A stretch of 64,000 bases of DNA from Microcoleus sp. FACHB-831 (GCF_014695585.1 NZ_JACJON010000084.1:1-64000); one strand, 5' to 3'. Counted from the first letter of the stretch, positions 7,950 to 17,560 are shown. Numbers and translations are program-made. The notes: generated from the letters alone by a model not told the origin.

Positions 7950-9215
7950 TTAAAACCTAAGTCGGTGTCGATACTTGGCGACAGACTCTACAAGCCCAAT
8001 AGCCAGAAAGTTGGTCAGCATGGCGGATCGCCCATAGCTGATCCAGGGTAGCGGAATACCAGTTACTGGCGCGAGGCCGATGGTCATGCCAATGTTGACA
8101 ATAACCTGAAACACAATCATGGACAAGACGCCAATGGCTAGAAGAGAGCCAAAATTATCTCTAGCATTTTGGGCAATCAGGACTAAACGCAGGCAGACCA
8201 ACCAGAAGACGAACAGCAGGCACAAGCCGCCAACAAAGCCCAGTTCCTCTCCTATGGCTGAGAAGATGAAGTCTGTATGTTGTTCGGGGATAAAGTTGAG
8301 TTGGGTTTGCGTTCCTTTGTTGAGTCCTTGTCCCCAAAATTCGCCTGCTCCAATGGCAATGCGAGATTGGATCAGGTGATAACCTCCGCCCAAGGGATCT
8401 TTTTCGGGGTTAAGAAATAAAATCACCCGCTGTTTTTGATAGTCTTTCAAAACTCCCCAAATGATATGTCCTACTTCACCTCCCACAAGGTTTCCCAGGA
8501 TGGCTCCAGCGGTACCAAATTTGGGCCAAGGAAGAGTGCGCCATGCAATGACCCCCATGAGCGCCGTCCAGATTAACCATGCAGGAATATGCACGTTAAA
8601 GAGGATGGCTGAGATAACCGGAGAAGTCAGCAGCACCAACCACCCTGGATTGGCATTACCCCAGTAGAGCATACCCAATACTATGGCTCCAAATACTAGG
8701 GAGGTTCCCAGGTCAGGCTGCAAGAATACTAATATCCAAGGAACTCCTGTAATTGCTAAGGCTCTTAAAACAGCTGGAATGGTTGATGCGGGCTTTGCGT
8801 GGAGCAGGGCAGCTAAGGTGATTATTACGCCTACTTTGGCAAATTCTGAAGGTTGAAGGTTGAAGCCGCCAATGGCGATCCAACGTTGCGCTCCTTTGGC
8901 ACTAGCTCCAATTGCCATTACTGCTATCAGGGATAGATTGGTAATGGCATAAATAATCCAGTGCCAGTGAATGAGTACTTCGTAACGCGATCGCGCGATA
9001 AATAAGGCGAGGGTCAAGCCAATGCCGCCAATCAGCCAGTGCCACCACCAGTCTGTCTCGGCAGCCCTTAGTTCCGCGCTGCGGATCATTATCCCCCCAA
9101 ATACGGTCAGGCCGACGGTTAATAGCAATAGCATCCAGTCCAGCTCTTGCCAGGATGCGATCGCGCTGCGCCATCGACTACCAATCACCGATCTTTTCAA
9201 CGACCTTTGCAACAT
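7950..9215 (-). CDS. rodA: Rod-shape-determining peptidoglycan glycosyltransferase RodA
   Basis: A 421-residue SEDS-family protein with about ten transmembrane helices. Recognisable stretches are NLQPSEFAKVGVIITLAALL (the PSE/FAK signature), FLQPDLGTSLVFGAIVLG, LNFIPEQHTDFIFSAIGEELG (the EQHTDFIF core) and GLAPVTGIPLPWISYGRSAM (the PLPxxSYG signature near the C terminus). RodA polymerises lipid II glycan strands for cell elongation with a class B penicillin-binding protein. FtsW is the main alternative, but the PEQHTDFIFS form and overall length favour RodA. No PBP2 or mre gene is nearby. Confidence 0.9.
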   Translation of the reverse strand: MLQRSLKRSVIGSRWRSAIASWQELDWMLLLLTVGLTVFGGIMIRSAELRAAETDWWWHWLIGGIGLTLALFIARSRYEVLIHWHWIIYAITNLSLIAVMAIGASAKGAQRWIAIGGFNLQPSEFAKVGVIITLAALLHAKPASTIPAVLRALAITGVPWILVFLQPDLGTSLVFGAIVLGMLYWGNANPGWLVLLTSPVISAILFNVHIPAWLIWTALMGVIAWRTLPWPKFGTAGAILGNLVGGEVGHIIWGVLKDYQKQRVILFLNPEKDPLGGGYHLIQSRIAIGAGEFWGQGLNKGTQTQLNFIPEQHTDFIFSAIGEELGFVGGLCLLFVFWLVCLRLVLIAQNARDNFGSLLAIGVLSMIVFQVIVNIGMTIGLAPVTGIPLPWISYGRSAMLTNFLAIGLVESVAKYRHRLRF

Positions 9216-9221
9216 TTCTTC

Positions 9222-9280
9222 ATAAGTAAAAAGTAAAAATTAAAAAGGCAAAAGAAAGAATTTTTACTTTTACCTTTTGC
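9222..9280. terminator. AT-rich hairpin upstream of rodA, downstream of mrp
   Basis: AAAGTAAAAATT and AATTTTTACTTT flank a loop containing AAAAAGGCAAAAGAA. The loop and right arm recur after the CHAT gene at 27331-27372, so this is a dispersed repeat used as a probable terminator of mrp. Confidence 0.5.
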
Positions 9281-9296
9281 ATGAGTGTATTTTGCC

Positions 9297-10361
9297 TTAA
9301 GTTAAAGCGGCGACGGAGACGGATGCGGCAATTTGAGACGCGATCGCTACGAGTGCTTTAGCTGAAGCAGACTCAGGAAAGCCTACAACAATGGGGATAC
9401 CGCGATCGCCGCCCTCCCGCAAAGGAATTTCTAACGGTATCCTACCCAACAATGGCACTCCTAATTCCTTCGCTGTCTTCTCACCACCACCTGATCCGAA
9501 GATGTCATAGTGTCTATCCGGAAGATCCGGTGGAATGAAATAGCTCATATTTTCTACTATCCCCAATACAGACACTCCCAGCTGCTGGAACATCTTCAAC
9601 CCCTTGCGCGAGTCCAACAAAGCAACCGTCTGCGGCGTCGTCACAATAACCACCCCAGCCATTGGCACAGCCTGGGCCATTGTCAGTTGGGCATCGCCCG
9701 TTCCTGGTGGCATATCCACAATCAAATAGTCCAGTTCGCCCCACTGCACCTGGTAGAGGAACTGGCGAATAATACCATTCAACATCGGCCCGCGCCATAT
9801 TACTGGCTGATCCTTGTCAATCAAAAACCCCATCGAAACCAACTTAACGCCGTAGTTAAAAGCTGGTTCAAGTTCTTCACCCTTAGCACCCTGCCGCACC
9901 ATTACCCCGGCGTCAGCCAATCCCAGCATCGTTGGGTCGTTGGGGCCATAAATATCCGCATCAATCAAGCCAACTTTAGCCCCTGCCTGCGCTAAAGCAA
10001 CCGCCACATTCACCGCAACCGTGCTTTTGCCAACCCCACCCTTACCGCTGGAAATGGCAATAATATTTTTGACACCTGCAATCCCAGTGCGATCCGGAAG
10101 TGACTTTTGGTGGGGCGTCTCAGCCGTCACTTCTACAACCACATCGGTTACTTCAGGTAACTGCTTCTTAAGCGTCTGTTCGCATTCTTCAACTATGAAC
10201 TGCCGCAGCGGACAGGCGGGAGTTGTCAGCACCAAAGTAAAACTGACTTTGCCTGCGTCAACGGACACATTGCGAATCATGTTCAATTCCACCAAACTCT
10301 TACGAAGTTCGGGGTCTTGAACGGGTCGCAGCACTTCTAAAACCGATCCAGCATCTAGCAT
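9297..10361 (-). CDS. mrp: Mrp/ApbC-type iron-sulfur cluster carrier ATPase
   Basis: A 354-residue protein. Residues 1-80 are a MIP18/DUF59-like domain (VLRPVQDPELRKSLVELNMI, TTPACPL). The rest is a ParA/MinD-fold ATPase with the deviant Walker A SGKGGVGKST at 105-114, the LIDADIYGPNDPTMLG loop and the downstream DMPPGTGDAQLT switch. Members carry and deliver Fe-S clusters to apoproteins in the cytoplasm. NMSYF is present but a clear CxxC is not seen after it, as in several cyanobacterial members. A hairpin of the AAAGTAAAAATT type follows the gene at the rodA side. Confidence 0.9.
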   Translation of the reverse strand: MLDAGSVLEVLRPVQDPELRKSLVELNMIRNVSVDAGKVSFTLVLTTPACPLRQFIVEECEQTLKKQLPEVTDVVVEVTAETPHQKSLPDRTGIAGVKNIIAISSGKGGVGKSTVAVNVAVALAQAGAKVGLIDADIYGPNDPTMLGLADAGVMVRQGAKGEELEPAFNYGVKLVSMGFLIDKDQPVIWRGPMLNGIIRQFLYQVQWGELDYLIVDMPPGTGDAQLTMAQAVPMAGVVIVTTPQTVALLDSRKGLKMFQQLGVSVLGIVENMSYFIPPDLPDRHYDIFGSGGGEKTAKELGVPLLGRIPLEIPLREGGDRGIPIVVGFPESASAKALVAIASQIAASVSVAALT

Positions 10362-10647
10362 ATGACAATTGCATTCCTTACCTCAGCTATTACAACTGGG
10401 GTAACTTTATCATGGGTTCTTAAAGCATCTTAACGGTTTGGTTGTCTCCATGAGGCTGGGGCTGGGGGCATATGCTTAGCTCACTAAAGTTTATCTTGGC
10501 ATTGCACCAAGGATAGATACCCGCTCAGAGAACTGGTGCAAGCGTAAATTAAGACACCCGACGAGATTAGATAACTGTGAAAGTGGGTTATTTTGCAGGC
10601 TGGAGCCTAAATCGCTCTTAAAACTGAACCGCGATCGCGATCGTTCT
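10362..10647. other. Short intergenic region, nothing recognised
   Basis: About 290 bp upstream of mrp and downstream of the SRPBCC gene, containing a HIP1-like site near 10630. No gene or RNA was recognised. Confidence 0.5.
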
Positions 10648-11127
10648 TTAAAGAACCACTTCCTCCGCGGCTTGGGCTAACTCGGCTGCCACCCTCGCCG
10701 CATAAGGGCGGATCATCCACCATAGCAAAGGTGATAACCAACCGCGCAAGGTGACTGAATAAGACACGTAAGTACCGCAAACAGTAGATTCAACTTGATA
10801 CGTTACCCGTTTTTCAACTCCAGGGAGTGCCAGAAATCGCACAGACAGTAACTCCATCGGGCTGACGCGCTCAACAAAAATTCTTACAGGAATGGGAATT
10901 AAGCGAGTTACTACCTGATAAATTAAGCCTGGTTTGGCAATCAATCCCAAGGGAGCATTGGTGCTACTCAGTAACGGATTCCACGAAACATCAGCTAAAT
11001 TGATTAATTTTTGCCATAGAACATCTATTGAGGCAGAACTCAGGACGCGATACGTCCTTAAGAGGGAAAACTCGCACCTAAGACTCTCTCGACCAGCGAT
11101 GAACTTGAAGGAAAAATTGAAAATCAC
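10648..11127 (-). CDS. SRPBCC-fold (START/polyketide-cyclase-like) protein
   Basis: A 159-residue protein with the SRPBCC pattern: a first strand (FSLLRTYRVLSSASIDVLWQ), two short helices with the WNPLL segment, a run of strands (GLIYQVVTRLIPIPVRIFVE, ELLSVRFLALPGVEKRVTYQ, GTYVSYSVTLRGWL) and a long closing helix (YAARVAAELAQAAEEVV). Such folds bind hydrophobic ligands in a deep pocket, and no ligand can be named. The start is a GTG preceded by GGAAG six bases upstream, which fits a ribosome binding site. It is divergent from hemF. Confidence 0.65.
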   Translation of the reverse strand: MIFNFSFKFIAGRESLRCEFSLLRTYRVLSSASIDVLWQKLINLADVSWNPLLSSTNAPLGLIAKPGLIYQVVTRLIPIPVRIFVERVSPMELLSVRFLALPGVEKRVTYQVESTVCGTYVSYSVTLRGWLSPLLWWMIRPYAARVAAELAQAAEEVVL

Positions 11128-11357
11128 GACACGCTTCCAGCGCCAGCCCTACAAAGTATTAATATTATGCAAAGGACTTGAGCTTATAACCCCCCTCTAG
11201 CATACTTTGTAACTAGCGCAACATATCAGGGTCTGGACTCCAATGCTTAGCGATTAAATAACAACCAATTATTAGTCCAAAATGTCATTTAAAACTGGCG
11301 CGATCCAAGGTAGTCTAGAAGTCAAGTACCGGGATGGGTAGCCAGAAAAATTTGTTT

Positions 11358-12401
11358 ATGACAGCGACTTCTTCAACCGAAACCACAACTTCTAATTTTC
11401 TGCCCCCCTCGTCATCGAGAGAGAGGGTGAGCGAGTTTATGCGATCGCTGCAAGATGAAATCTGCGAAGCCTTGCAGGCGGCAGATGGCGCTGGCACATT
11501 TAAAGAAGATGCTTGGGAGCGAGAAGAAGGCGGCGGCGGTCGTTCCCGCGTCATCCGCGACGGAGCGGTCTTTGAACAGGGAGGGGTTAACTTTTCTGAG
11601 GTTTGGGGGGAACATCTACCACCATCCATTCTGACGCAACGCCCAGAGGCAGAAGGTCATCGATTTTACGCGACGGGCACTTCGATGGTACTGCATCCGC
11701 GCAATCCTTACATCCCAACCGTTCACCTCAATTACCGCTACTTTGAGGCAGGGCCAGTATGGTGGTTTGGCGGTGGCATCGATCTGACGCCCTACTACCC
11801 CTTTGCCGAAGATGTTGCCCACTTCCACCGCACCCTCAAACAAGCCTGCGATCGCCACCACCCCCAATACTACCCAGCATTTAAACTCTGGTGCGATGAA
11901 TATTTTTATCTCAAGCACAGACAAGAGACGCGGGGCGTCGGTGGCATCTTTTTTGACTATCAAGATGGTCAGGGTACTCTTTACCGGGGGCCGAATCCTT
12001 CAGGGCCAGCAGAGGCTTATAGTGCTGAAGTAGGCACTCTAGAGGCTCGCAATTGGGAAGATTTATTTGCCTTTGTCCAAGAATGCGGTAAAGCATTTTT
12101 ACCAGCTTACCTGCCTATAGTAGAGCGACGGCAAGCAATGGAGTATGGCGATCGCCAACGTAACTTCCAACTGTATCGCCGAGGCAGGTACGTCGAATTT
12201 AACTTAGTCTATGACCGGGGCACAATTTTTGGTCTTCAAACCAACGGGCGCACCGAGTCAATTCTCATGTCTTTACCACCCCTCGTGCGCTGGGAATACG
12301 GCTATCAACCGGAACCCAACACCCCAGAAGCAGAGTTGTATGAAATATTCTTGAAGCCTGGGGATTGGGCAAACTGGACTCCTGCTACCAAGAATATCTG
12401 A
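11358..12401 (+). CDS. hemF: Oxygen-dependent coproporphyrinogen III oxidase
   Basis: A 347-residue enzyme that uses O2 to convert coproporphyrinogen III to protoporphyrinogen IX, a cytosolic step toward heme and chlorophyll. Visible family blocks are [96 protein letters not shown] and [12 protein letters not shown]. The start at 11358 ([13 protein letters not shown]) is preferred because homologues begin with such a Thr/Ser-rich leader. An in-frame ATG at 11334 would add eight residues, and neither has a strong ribosome site. It is followed by the STAS gene on the same strand. Confidence 0.95.
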   Translation: MTATSSTETTTSNFLPPSSSRERVSEFMRSLQDEICEALQAADGAGTFKEDAWEREEGGGGRSRVIRDGAVFEQGGVNFSEVWGEHLPPSILTQRPEAEGHRFYATGTSMVLHPRNPYIPTVHLNYRYFEAGPVWWFGGGIDLTPYYPFAEDVAHFHRTLKQACDRHHPQYYPAFKLWCDEYFYLKHRQETRGVGGIFFDYQDGQGTLYRGPNPSGPAEAYSAEVGTLEARNWEDLFAFVQECGKAFLPAYLPIVERRQAMEYGDRQRNFQLYRRGRYVEFNLVYDRGTIFGLQTNGRTESILMSLPPLVRWEYGYQPEPNTPEAELYEIFLKPGDWANWTPATKNI

Positions 12402-12493
12402 GTTAAAGTTAGACTACTGAAGATTTCATTTACAACAGCAATAGTAGCCAAATGCGGCTCCCCTTTAGATATAAAGAAGGTAGCCGCCGCCGC

Positions 12494-12500
12494 AAGGAGG
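12494..12500 (+). promoter_or_regulatory. Strong Shine-Dalgarno that fixes the STAS gene start
   Basis: AAGGAGG at 12494-12500 lies five bases before a GTG codon at 12506. It shows the gene begins there and not at the upstream in-frame ATG at 12452. Confidence 0.8.
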
Positions 12501-12505
12501 TATCA

Positions 12506-12874
12506 GTGATTCACATAGATCAGAGAACGCACACGACCCAAGATGGCACCACAGTCATCGTCTTAGCGCCCAGCGGGCGTCTAGATATCACTACTGCTTG
12601 GCAATTTCGTCTGAAATTGCAAGAGTGTATTTCCAAACTTAGCAGCCATGTAGTCGTTAATCTTGGTCAGGTTAATTTTATCGACAGTTCTGGATTGACC
12701 TCCCTAGTGGCTGGAATGCGCGACGCTGATAAAGTCAAAGGCAGCTTCCGCATTTGTAATGTCCATCCAGAAGCCAAGCTAGTGTTTGAAGTCACGATGA
12801 TGGATTCGGTTTTCGAGATTTTTGAAACCGAGGAAGAAGCTCTCGAAGGTGTCCCCCGGAGTATAGCTAGCTGA
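12506..12874 (+). CDS. STAS-domain anti-sigma factor antagonist
   Basis: A 122-residue protein with a GTG start chosen because a perfect AAGGAGG precedes it at five bases; upstream in-frame codons look untranslated. One STAS domain covers almost the whole protein: APSGRLDITTAWQFRLKLQE, VVVNLGQVNFIDSSGLTSLV (the DSSG serine being the usual phosphorylation site) and a C-terminal helix. Such proteins release sigma factors or partner-switching regulators when their serine is dephosphorylated. No anti-sigma kinase or phosphatase is adjacent, so its partner is unknown. It could equally serve a cyanobacterial partner-switch unrelated to sigma factors. Confidence 0.85.
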   Translation: MIHIDQRTHTTQDGTTVIVLAPSGRLDITTAWQFRLKLQECISKLSSHVVVNLGQVNFIDSSGLTSLVAGMRDADKVKGSFRICNVHPEAKLVFEVTMMDSVFEIFETEEEALEGVPRSIAS

Positions 12875-12876
12875 GA

Positions 12877-12935
12877 AAGATTTTAGATTTTAGATTTTGG
12901 TTGTTCCCTTAAATAAATTCCTAATCTAAAATCTT
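12877..12935. terminator. Heptamer-repeat hairpin between STAS gene and cpcT
   Basis: AAGATTTTAGATT (12877-12889) pairs with AATCTAAAATCTT (12923-12935) between two convergent genes. The arms are built of the TTTTAGA heptamer that recurs in rnpB and elsewhere, so it is both a short tandem repeat and a plausible shared terminator. Confidence 0.6.
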
Positions 12936-12938
12936 GGG

Positions 12939-13553
12939 TCAGACAGCTAATTCGGCAGAAAAATCTTGCCGTTTACTATAGCGAAAGGGGCCAAGTAGTG
13001 CCCCCCAAATGGCCTGTCCGGTTTGGGGGTCAATACCTTTGTCATAGGTCAAAAATTCTTCCTGTGTTGCCTCAAATCCCAAGGCGACATAGTAGGTTTG
13101 GTCTTGATAACTAAAGCAGCATCTCTCCGCCGTTGCGGGTGATGTAGAAAAATGATAATTGTTTGAGTCTAAGCGTCGCTGATTGACGTTCAGGGTGCAA
13201 CTCGGTAGGAACTCCATTTGTTCTGGAGTTAGTGCCTCGATTAAAGCTGGATTCCGACCGCCACCCCTAACAGCATTAGGGTCTTTCAGCATATAGTAAT
13301 TCACCTGCAAAAGTGCGGGGTCGGTATCGCTCTGACGCAGCCGCACGATCCGGGGACGATAGGGGTTGTCTAGCTTGAGGATATTAGCTTGCTCGGCAAA
13401 AAGCGTGATGCTGTCTTCCGCAAACAGATGGACTGGTCGCTGCCAGAGGCGGATGTGTACATACCAGGCAGGATCGGCTACAGCCTGTTCCCCATTATCA
13501 AATTCACCAGCCATGTACTTTGCCAGGGCAATTAGTTCAAGAGAAAAAGTCAT
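12939..13553 (-). CDS. cpcT: Phycobiliprotein chromophore lyase CpcT/CpeT
   Basis: A 204-residue protein of the CpcT/CpeT family: LELIALAKYMAGEFDNGEQA at the start, PAWYVHIRLWQRPVHLF, LFAEQANILKLDNPYRPRIV, then LPSCTLNV, CCFSY, LGFEATQEEFLTYDKGIDPQTG and a GPFRYSKRQDFS end. CpcT attaches phycocyanobilin to the beta-subunit cysteine near position 153/155 of phycocyanin. CpeT does the same type of job for phycoerythrin. The length matches the family. No phycobiliprotein gene is adjacent, so cpcT versus cpeT is a choice from general resemblance, with CpcT the more likely. Confidence 0.85.
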   Translation of the reverse strand: MTFSLELIALAKYMAGEFDNGEQAVADPAWYVHIRLWQRPVHLFAEDSITLFAEQANILKLDNPYRPRIVRLRQSDTDPALLQVNYYMLKDPNAVRGGGRNPALIEALTPEQMEFLPSCTLNVNQRRLDSNNYHFSTSPATAERCCFSYQDQTYYVALGFEATQEEFLTYDKGIDPQTGQAIWGALLGPFRYSKRQDFSAELAV

Positions 13554-13812
13554 AAGTTATACATTTTAGATTTTAGATTTTGGGAGCCTCGCCAGTAGGT
13601 AGTTTCAGAACTTCAACCCCACAATCCTAAACTAGATGGTATGAAAGCGTTGTGTCGGTGTCTAGAGTGCTGAGTGGCACTGGGATCGGCATTTTTTGCC
13701 TGCGCGGGGAGATACCGAATTTTAGACCACAAAGAGAGCAAGTGCGATCGCCCCGCTTGGCAAACGTGTCTTTAAGCGAGACAATAGGGTTACGTTGCCA
13801 TAAATGTTTTAC

Positions 13813-14550
13813 GTGAATAACGTCCGCACTGTCTCGGATACCAAGCGAGATTTCTATAACACTCACACCCGTCCCATTAACTCCATCTACCGGCGGGTGG
13901 TAGAAGAGTTGATGGTGGAAATGCATTTGCTTTCAGTAAATGTTGATTTCAGCTACGACCCAATCTATGCGCTGGGCGTGGTGACATCCTTTGAAAGGTT
14001 TATGCAAGCATATCGGCCCGAACGGGATAAAGACTCTATTTTTGAGGCTCTCTGTCAGGCAGTGCAGGCAGATCCCAAGAAGTACCAACACGATGCCCAA
14101 CAGCTACAAGCACTAGCTAGCCGTCTTTCTGCACAAGAATTAATTGCCTGGTTTACCCCAGATTCTCCCCCTCGGGAAGCTGCTGAGTTGCAGGATGCTG
14201 TTAGGGCGATCGCTAACAATCCTAAATTTAAGTACAGTCGTTTGTTTGCTATTGGTCTATATAGCCTCCTGGAACTAGCAGATCCTGACCTGGTTAAAGA
14301 CGAAAAACAACGGACTGACGCACTTAAGCAAATCTGTAACATCTTGCACGTGGCGGACGACAAGTTACAAAAAGACTTAGATCTGTATCGTGGCAATTTG
14401 GAAAAAATGGCTCAGGTGCAGGTAGTCCTAGAAGATGTCCTGAAAGCAGACCGCAAAAAACGCGAGCAACGAGCCGAAGATAAGGGGATGGTGGCTACAC
14501 CCCCCCCATCCGCAGGCACTCCTAAAGACGACGTACCTTCCGGCTCTTAA
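13813..14550 (+). CDS. thf1: Thylakoid formation protein Thf1/Psb29
   Basis: A 245-residue protein: NNVRTVSDTKRDFYNTHTRP at the start, IYRRVVEELMVEMHLLSVNV, FSYDPIYALGVVTSFERFM, a helical middle, and a C-terminal coiled stretch (LEDVLKADRKKREQRAEDKG). Thf1 associates with photosystem II assembly and with the FtsH protease complex at the thylakoid. A GTG start at 13813 is preferred because family members begin MNNVRTVSDTKR; an ATG three codons earlier would add only MFY. Neither has a clear ribosome site. The acidic Pro-rich tail is variable. It is convergent with the pentapeptide gene across a strong hairpin. Confidence 0.9.
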   Translation: MNNVRTVSDTKRDFYNTHTRPINSIYRRVVEELMVEMHLLSVNVDFSYDPIYALGVVTSFERFMQAYRPERDKDSIFEALCQAVQADPKKYQHDAQQLQALASRLSAQELIAWFTPDSPPREAAELQDAVRAIANNPKFKYSRLFAIGLYSLLELADPDLVKDEKQRTDALKQICNILHVADDKLQKDLDLYRGNLEKMAQVQVVLEDVLKADRKKREQRAEDKGMVATPPPSAGTPKDDVPSGS

Positions 14551-14592
14551 AGTAAACTTTTTACTTTTGAAAGCTTTGAGGCAAACTGCAAG

Positions 14593-14618
14593 AGAGGCGC
14601 GGATATATCCGCGTCTCT
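14593..14618. terminator. Bidirectional hairpin between thf1 and pentapeptide gene
   Basis: AGAGGCGCGGATA (14593-14605) and TATCCGCGTCTCT (14606-14618) pair with one G-T wobble, followed by AAAATTTTATTT. The convergent position and GC-rich stem fit a shared intrinsic terminator. Confidence 0.7.
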
Positions 14619-14628
14619 AAAATTTTAT

Positions 14629-15333
14629 TTAGCGGCGAACCTTGCCATCTGGCATGATGGTACGTTCCATCTTGACATTGGTCAGGTCAACTTTGCTGAC
14701 ATCGACGCCCCTAAGATTAGCACGGCTCAAATTGGCAGGTAGGGCAGATCCGGTACTTTTGTTAATTGTCAGGTTTGTAGGCACTTGTTGTTGATCCAGA
14801 CCAATTGCCGGGTTCATATTCGCACCCCGCAAGTCCGCACCATCAAGATCTGCACCAGCCATTTGAGCGCCGCTTAGGTCAGCATTCCTCAAGTCTGCCC
14901 GAATAAAGAAAGAACTTAGGTGGGCAAGTGTTAGTTTGGCATTCCGGAGATTGGCCTGACTTAGATTGGCGTTAATCAAGTTGGCTCTTGTGAGGTTGGC
15001 ATCTCTGAGGTTGGCTTTAGTCAAGTCGGCACACTTCTGCTTGTTGTTAGGCTGGTCAATACAAGTCAGGAGGGCACCTTCGAGATTAGCGCCAGTTAGA
15101 TCGGCTCCAGTTAGGTCGGCTCCACCGAGGTCGGCAAGCGATAGGTCGGCTCCACTCAGGTTAGCTCCCCTGAGATTGGCTCCCCTCAAGTCAGCGTTGG
15201 GGAGGATACATCCTATACATTGTTTGGTGGTTAGCAACCTGTTGACGATTACGGGATCTGCGGCGTTGGCTGAGTTGGCGGATGCGATCGCGCTCAATAG
15301 CACTGCACCAGTGGCTAGAATTTGTAGTTTCAT
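14629..15333 (-). CDS. Secreted pentapeptide-repeat protein
   Basis: A 234-residue protein with a signal peptide (LLSAIASANSANA before ADPVIVN). The body is about 100 residues of pentapeptide repeats of the A(D/N)LxX form (ADLRGANLRGANLSGADLSL, ADLTGADLTGANLEGALL), followed by a short Cys-containing interruption and more repeats ending RANLRGVDVSKVDL. Such repeats fold as right-handed quadrilateral beta-helices. In cyanobacteria many such proteins are secreted to the periplasm or lumen with no known function. The gene stands alone on its strand. Confidence 0.85.
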   Translation of the reverse strand: MKLQILATGAVLLSAIASANSANAADPVIVNRLLTTKQCIGCILPNADLRGANLRGANLSGADLSLADLGGADLTGADLTGANLEGALLTCIDQPNNKQKCADLTKANLRDANLTRANLINANLSQANLRNAKLTLAHLSSFFIRADLRNADLSGAQMAGADLDGADLRGANMNPAIGLDQQQVPTNLTINKSTGSALPANLSRANLRGVDVSKVDLTNVKMERTIMPDGKVRR

Positions 15334-15635
15334 GGTTTTTTTAATCCCCTAGCTAACGTGTTGGTGAATTATCATCTCTGGTTAGAGCTATTGGGATGAT
15401 AGGCTCAAGGCTGGGGGAATAGCAAAAATTATTTTTTTTACCAAATTTTTGCGCCTACTCTGCCGATAATCCCTGATTTTCTAGAATTCTAGCTGGAGAG
15501 ACAAGACAAAGATTTTTCAGCAAAAAAGCGATCGCCACTAGGCTTATTATCGGGTAAAGCCTTCGAGCGATCGCCTGTATTCTTCGTTTCATTCTAACTT
15601 CAGCGGCCATCCGCAAAGGTTTTTATGGTCTAGTC
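15334..15635. other. Intergenic region, small hairpins only
   Basis: About 300 bp with HIP1 sites near 15530 and 15568 and a short AGGCTT/AAGCCT arm pair. A small GTCTAG/CTAGAC stem overlaps the trxA stop at 15628-15641. No gene was recognised. Confidence 0.5.
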
Positions 15636-15953
15636 CTAGACTAAAGTTTTTAAATGCTGGATCAGCTTATCGGCTGGCACCACACCCTCAATGCGCTCTA
15701 CTGGCTGGCCATTTTTAAACAGTACCAGCGTCGGTAGGGCGTGAATTTGATAATTAGTAGCCAAATCTGGATAATTATCCGTATCAATTTTTACAACCAT
15801 GAGGCGATCGTTCATCTGGGTATTGACCTGCTCTAGAATTGGAGCCATCATCTGACAGGGGCCGCACCAGGTAGCGTAAAAATCGACCAAAACGGGCACG
15901 TCGGCACCAGAGAGTAAATCCTCAAAACTGTTGAACTGTTTTTTAACTGCCAT
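15636..15953 (-). CDS. trxA: Thioredoxin
   Basis: A 105-residue thioredoxin with the active site WCGPC at residues 29-33, the preceding VLVDFYATWC and the cis-proline segment IHALPTLVLFKNG. It reduces disulfides in target proteins in the cytoplasm using electrons from ferredoxin- or NADPH-thioredoxin reductase. The length matches the family. Cyanobacteria carry several thioredoxin types and the m-like type fits best by general resemblance. The gene lies 45 bp downstream of an unrelated secreted-protein gene. Confidence 0.95.
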   Translation of the reverse strand: MAVKKQFNSFEDLLSGADVPVLVDFYATWCGPCQMMAPILEQVNTQMNDRLMVVKIDTDNYPDLATNYQIHALPTLVLFKNGQPVERIEGVVPADKLIQHLKTLV

Positions 15954-15998
15954 AGGAGCAAAGGGCTTTTAGTCTTATGGCATAATTCTAGTGCAAAA

Positions 15999-16646
15999 TT
16001 ATGGAAAGACAGCGCCTTGAGTCGCGCCGTGTCTAGTTGTCCGGTCGTAGCGTATATTTCGCTCGTTATATTCTTTAATAATTTTTTGACCCGTAGCATT
16101 TGCTAGATCTCCGAGAGAGTTGCATTTAGGAGAATCTGGCAAATCTTTTAGAGCATCCAATATCTTATTACTAGCCTCAATAATGTAATTTTTATGACCA
16201 TCCTCATGAAGTTTCAACGCAGTTATAAATCTAGACCAGTTTCTTATTAGTTGTGGAGAAACATTAGCAGGGATATTCCATTTAGGAAAGGTAACTATCA
16301 CAGATGAATTTACTTTGGCTGAACTAATTTGACATCTAGTACCAAAAATTGAATAACCGTAACCAAAACGTATAGAGGCTGTCGTATTGGCATAAAAACG
16401 CTTACCAAAGCGGGGATCTTCTGGCCCCATTTGATTCATTTGAGAGCGTAATTGCTCGGCTGTAAAGCCAAATATTTCATAGTAGACTGTTTGGATAGTA
16501 ACTTTAGGGATAAATGACTGCTCAACGGTTACAGGTAGATTTGGTGCAGACATTTGGGCTTTTATTGAAGGAGTGAAATATGTAGCAGCTAGCAGTATGA
16601 GGATTGGTGTAAATATTGCTGTAACGGTAAAAGTTTTGAGGTTCAT
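15999..16646 (-). CDS. Predicted secreted zinc-protease-like protein with HEDGH motif (DUF922-like)
   Basis: A 215-residue protein read from the ATG at 16646 (MNLKTFTVTAIFTPILILLA), chosen because it opens a good signal peptide ending near SIKAQ; an in-frame ATG 57 bp upstream would bury it. The mature part has strands typical of DUF922-like proteins (SVIVTFPKWNIPANVSPQLI) and the motif LHEDGHKN, an HExxH-type zinc site, with a later helix containing DLANATGQKIIKEYNE. A third zinc ligand cannot be assigned with certainty. It is probably an exported hydrolase with unknown substrate. Confidence 0.65.
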   Translation of the reverse strand: MNLKTFTVTAIFTPILILLAATYFTPSIKAQMSAPNLPVTVEQSFIPKVTIQTVYYEIFGFTAEQLRSQMNQMGPEDPRFGKRFYANTTASIRFGYGYSIFGTRCQISSAKVNSSVIVTFPKWNIPANVSPQLIRNWSRFITALKLHEDGHKNYIIEASNKILDALKDLPDSPKCNSLGDLANATGQKIIKEYNERNIRYDRTTRHGATQGAVFP

Positions 16647-16723
16647 GTTGAATGCTTCGCGGATATTGTCTAAATAATATTTCCCCGTACAAATTGGCCG
16701 CAAATCGCCCTAATATAATCTAG

Positions 16724-17518
<795 letters not shown>

Positions 17519-17538
17519 AAACTAGAAAGTAAAAAGCA

Positions 17539-17560
17539 TTCCCAGGCTCATGCCTGGGAA
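17539..17560. repeat. Dispersed 9-bp-stem hairpin repeat after fabG
   Basis: TTCCCAGGC (17539-17547) pairs exactly with GCCTGGGAA (17552-17560) around TCAT, followed by CGAG. This CCCAGGCTCATGCCTGGG element is a familiar dispersed palindrome in cyanobacteria. It may serve as the end of the fabG transcript. Confidence 0.6.

Noticed and set aside
9510-9995. 161-codon plus-strand frame opposite mrp
   Set aside because: mrp is a strongly conserved gene on the other strand and this frame has no recognisable protein features.
12452-12505. Upstream ATG as start of the STAS gene
   Set aside because: A perfect Shine-Dalgarno points to the GTG at 12506, and the added residues are basic and unlike STAS proteins.
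14966-15352. Long open frame on the plus strand opposite the pentapeptide gene
   Set aside because: It is a by-product of the repeated codons of the pentapeptide gene on the other strand; composition is Ser/Ala/Pro/Arg-rich with no domain.
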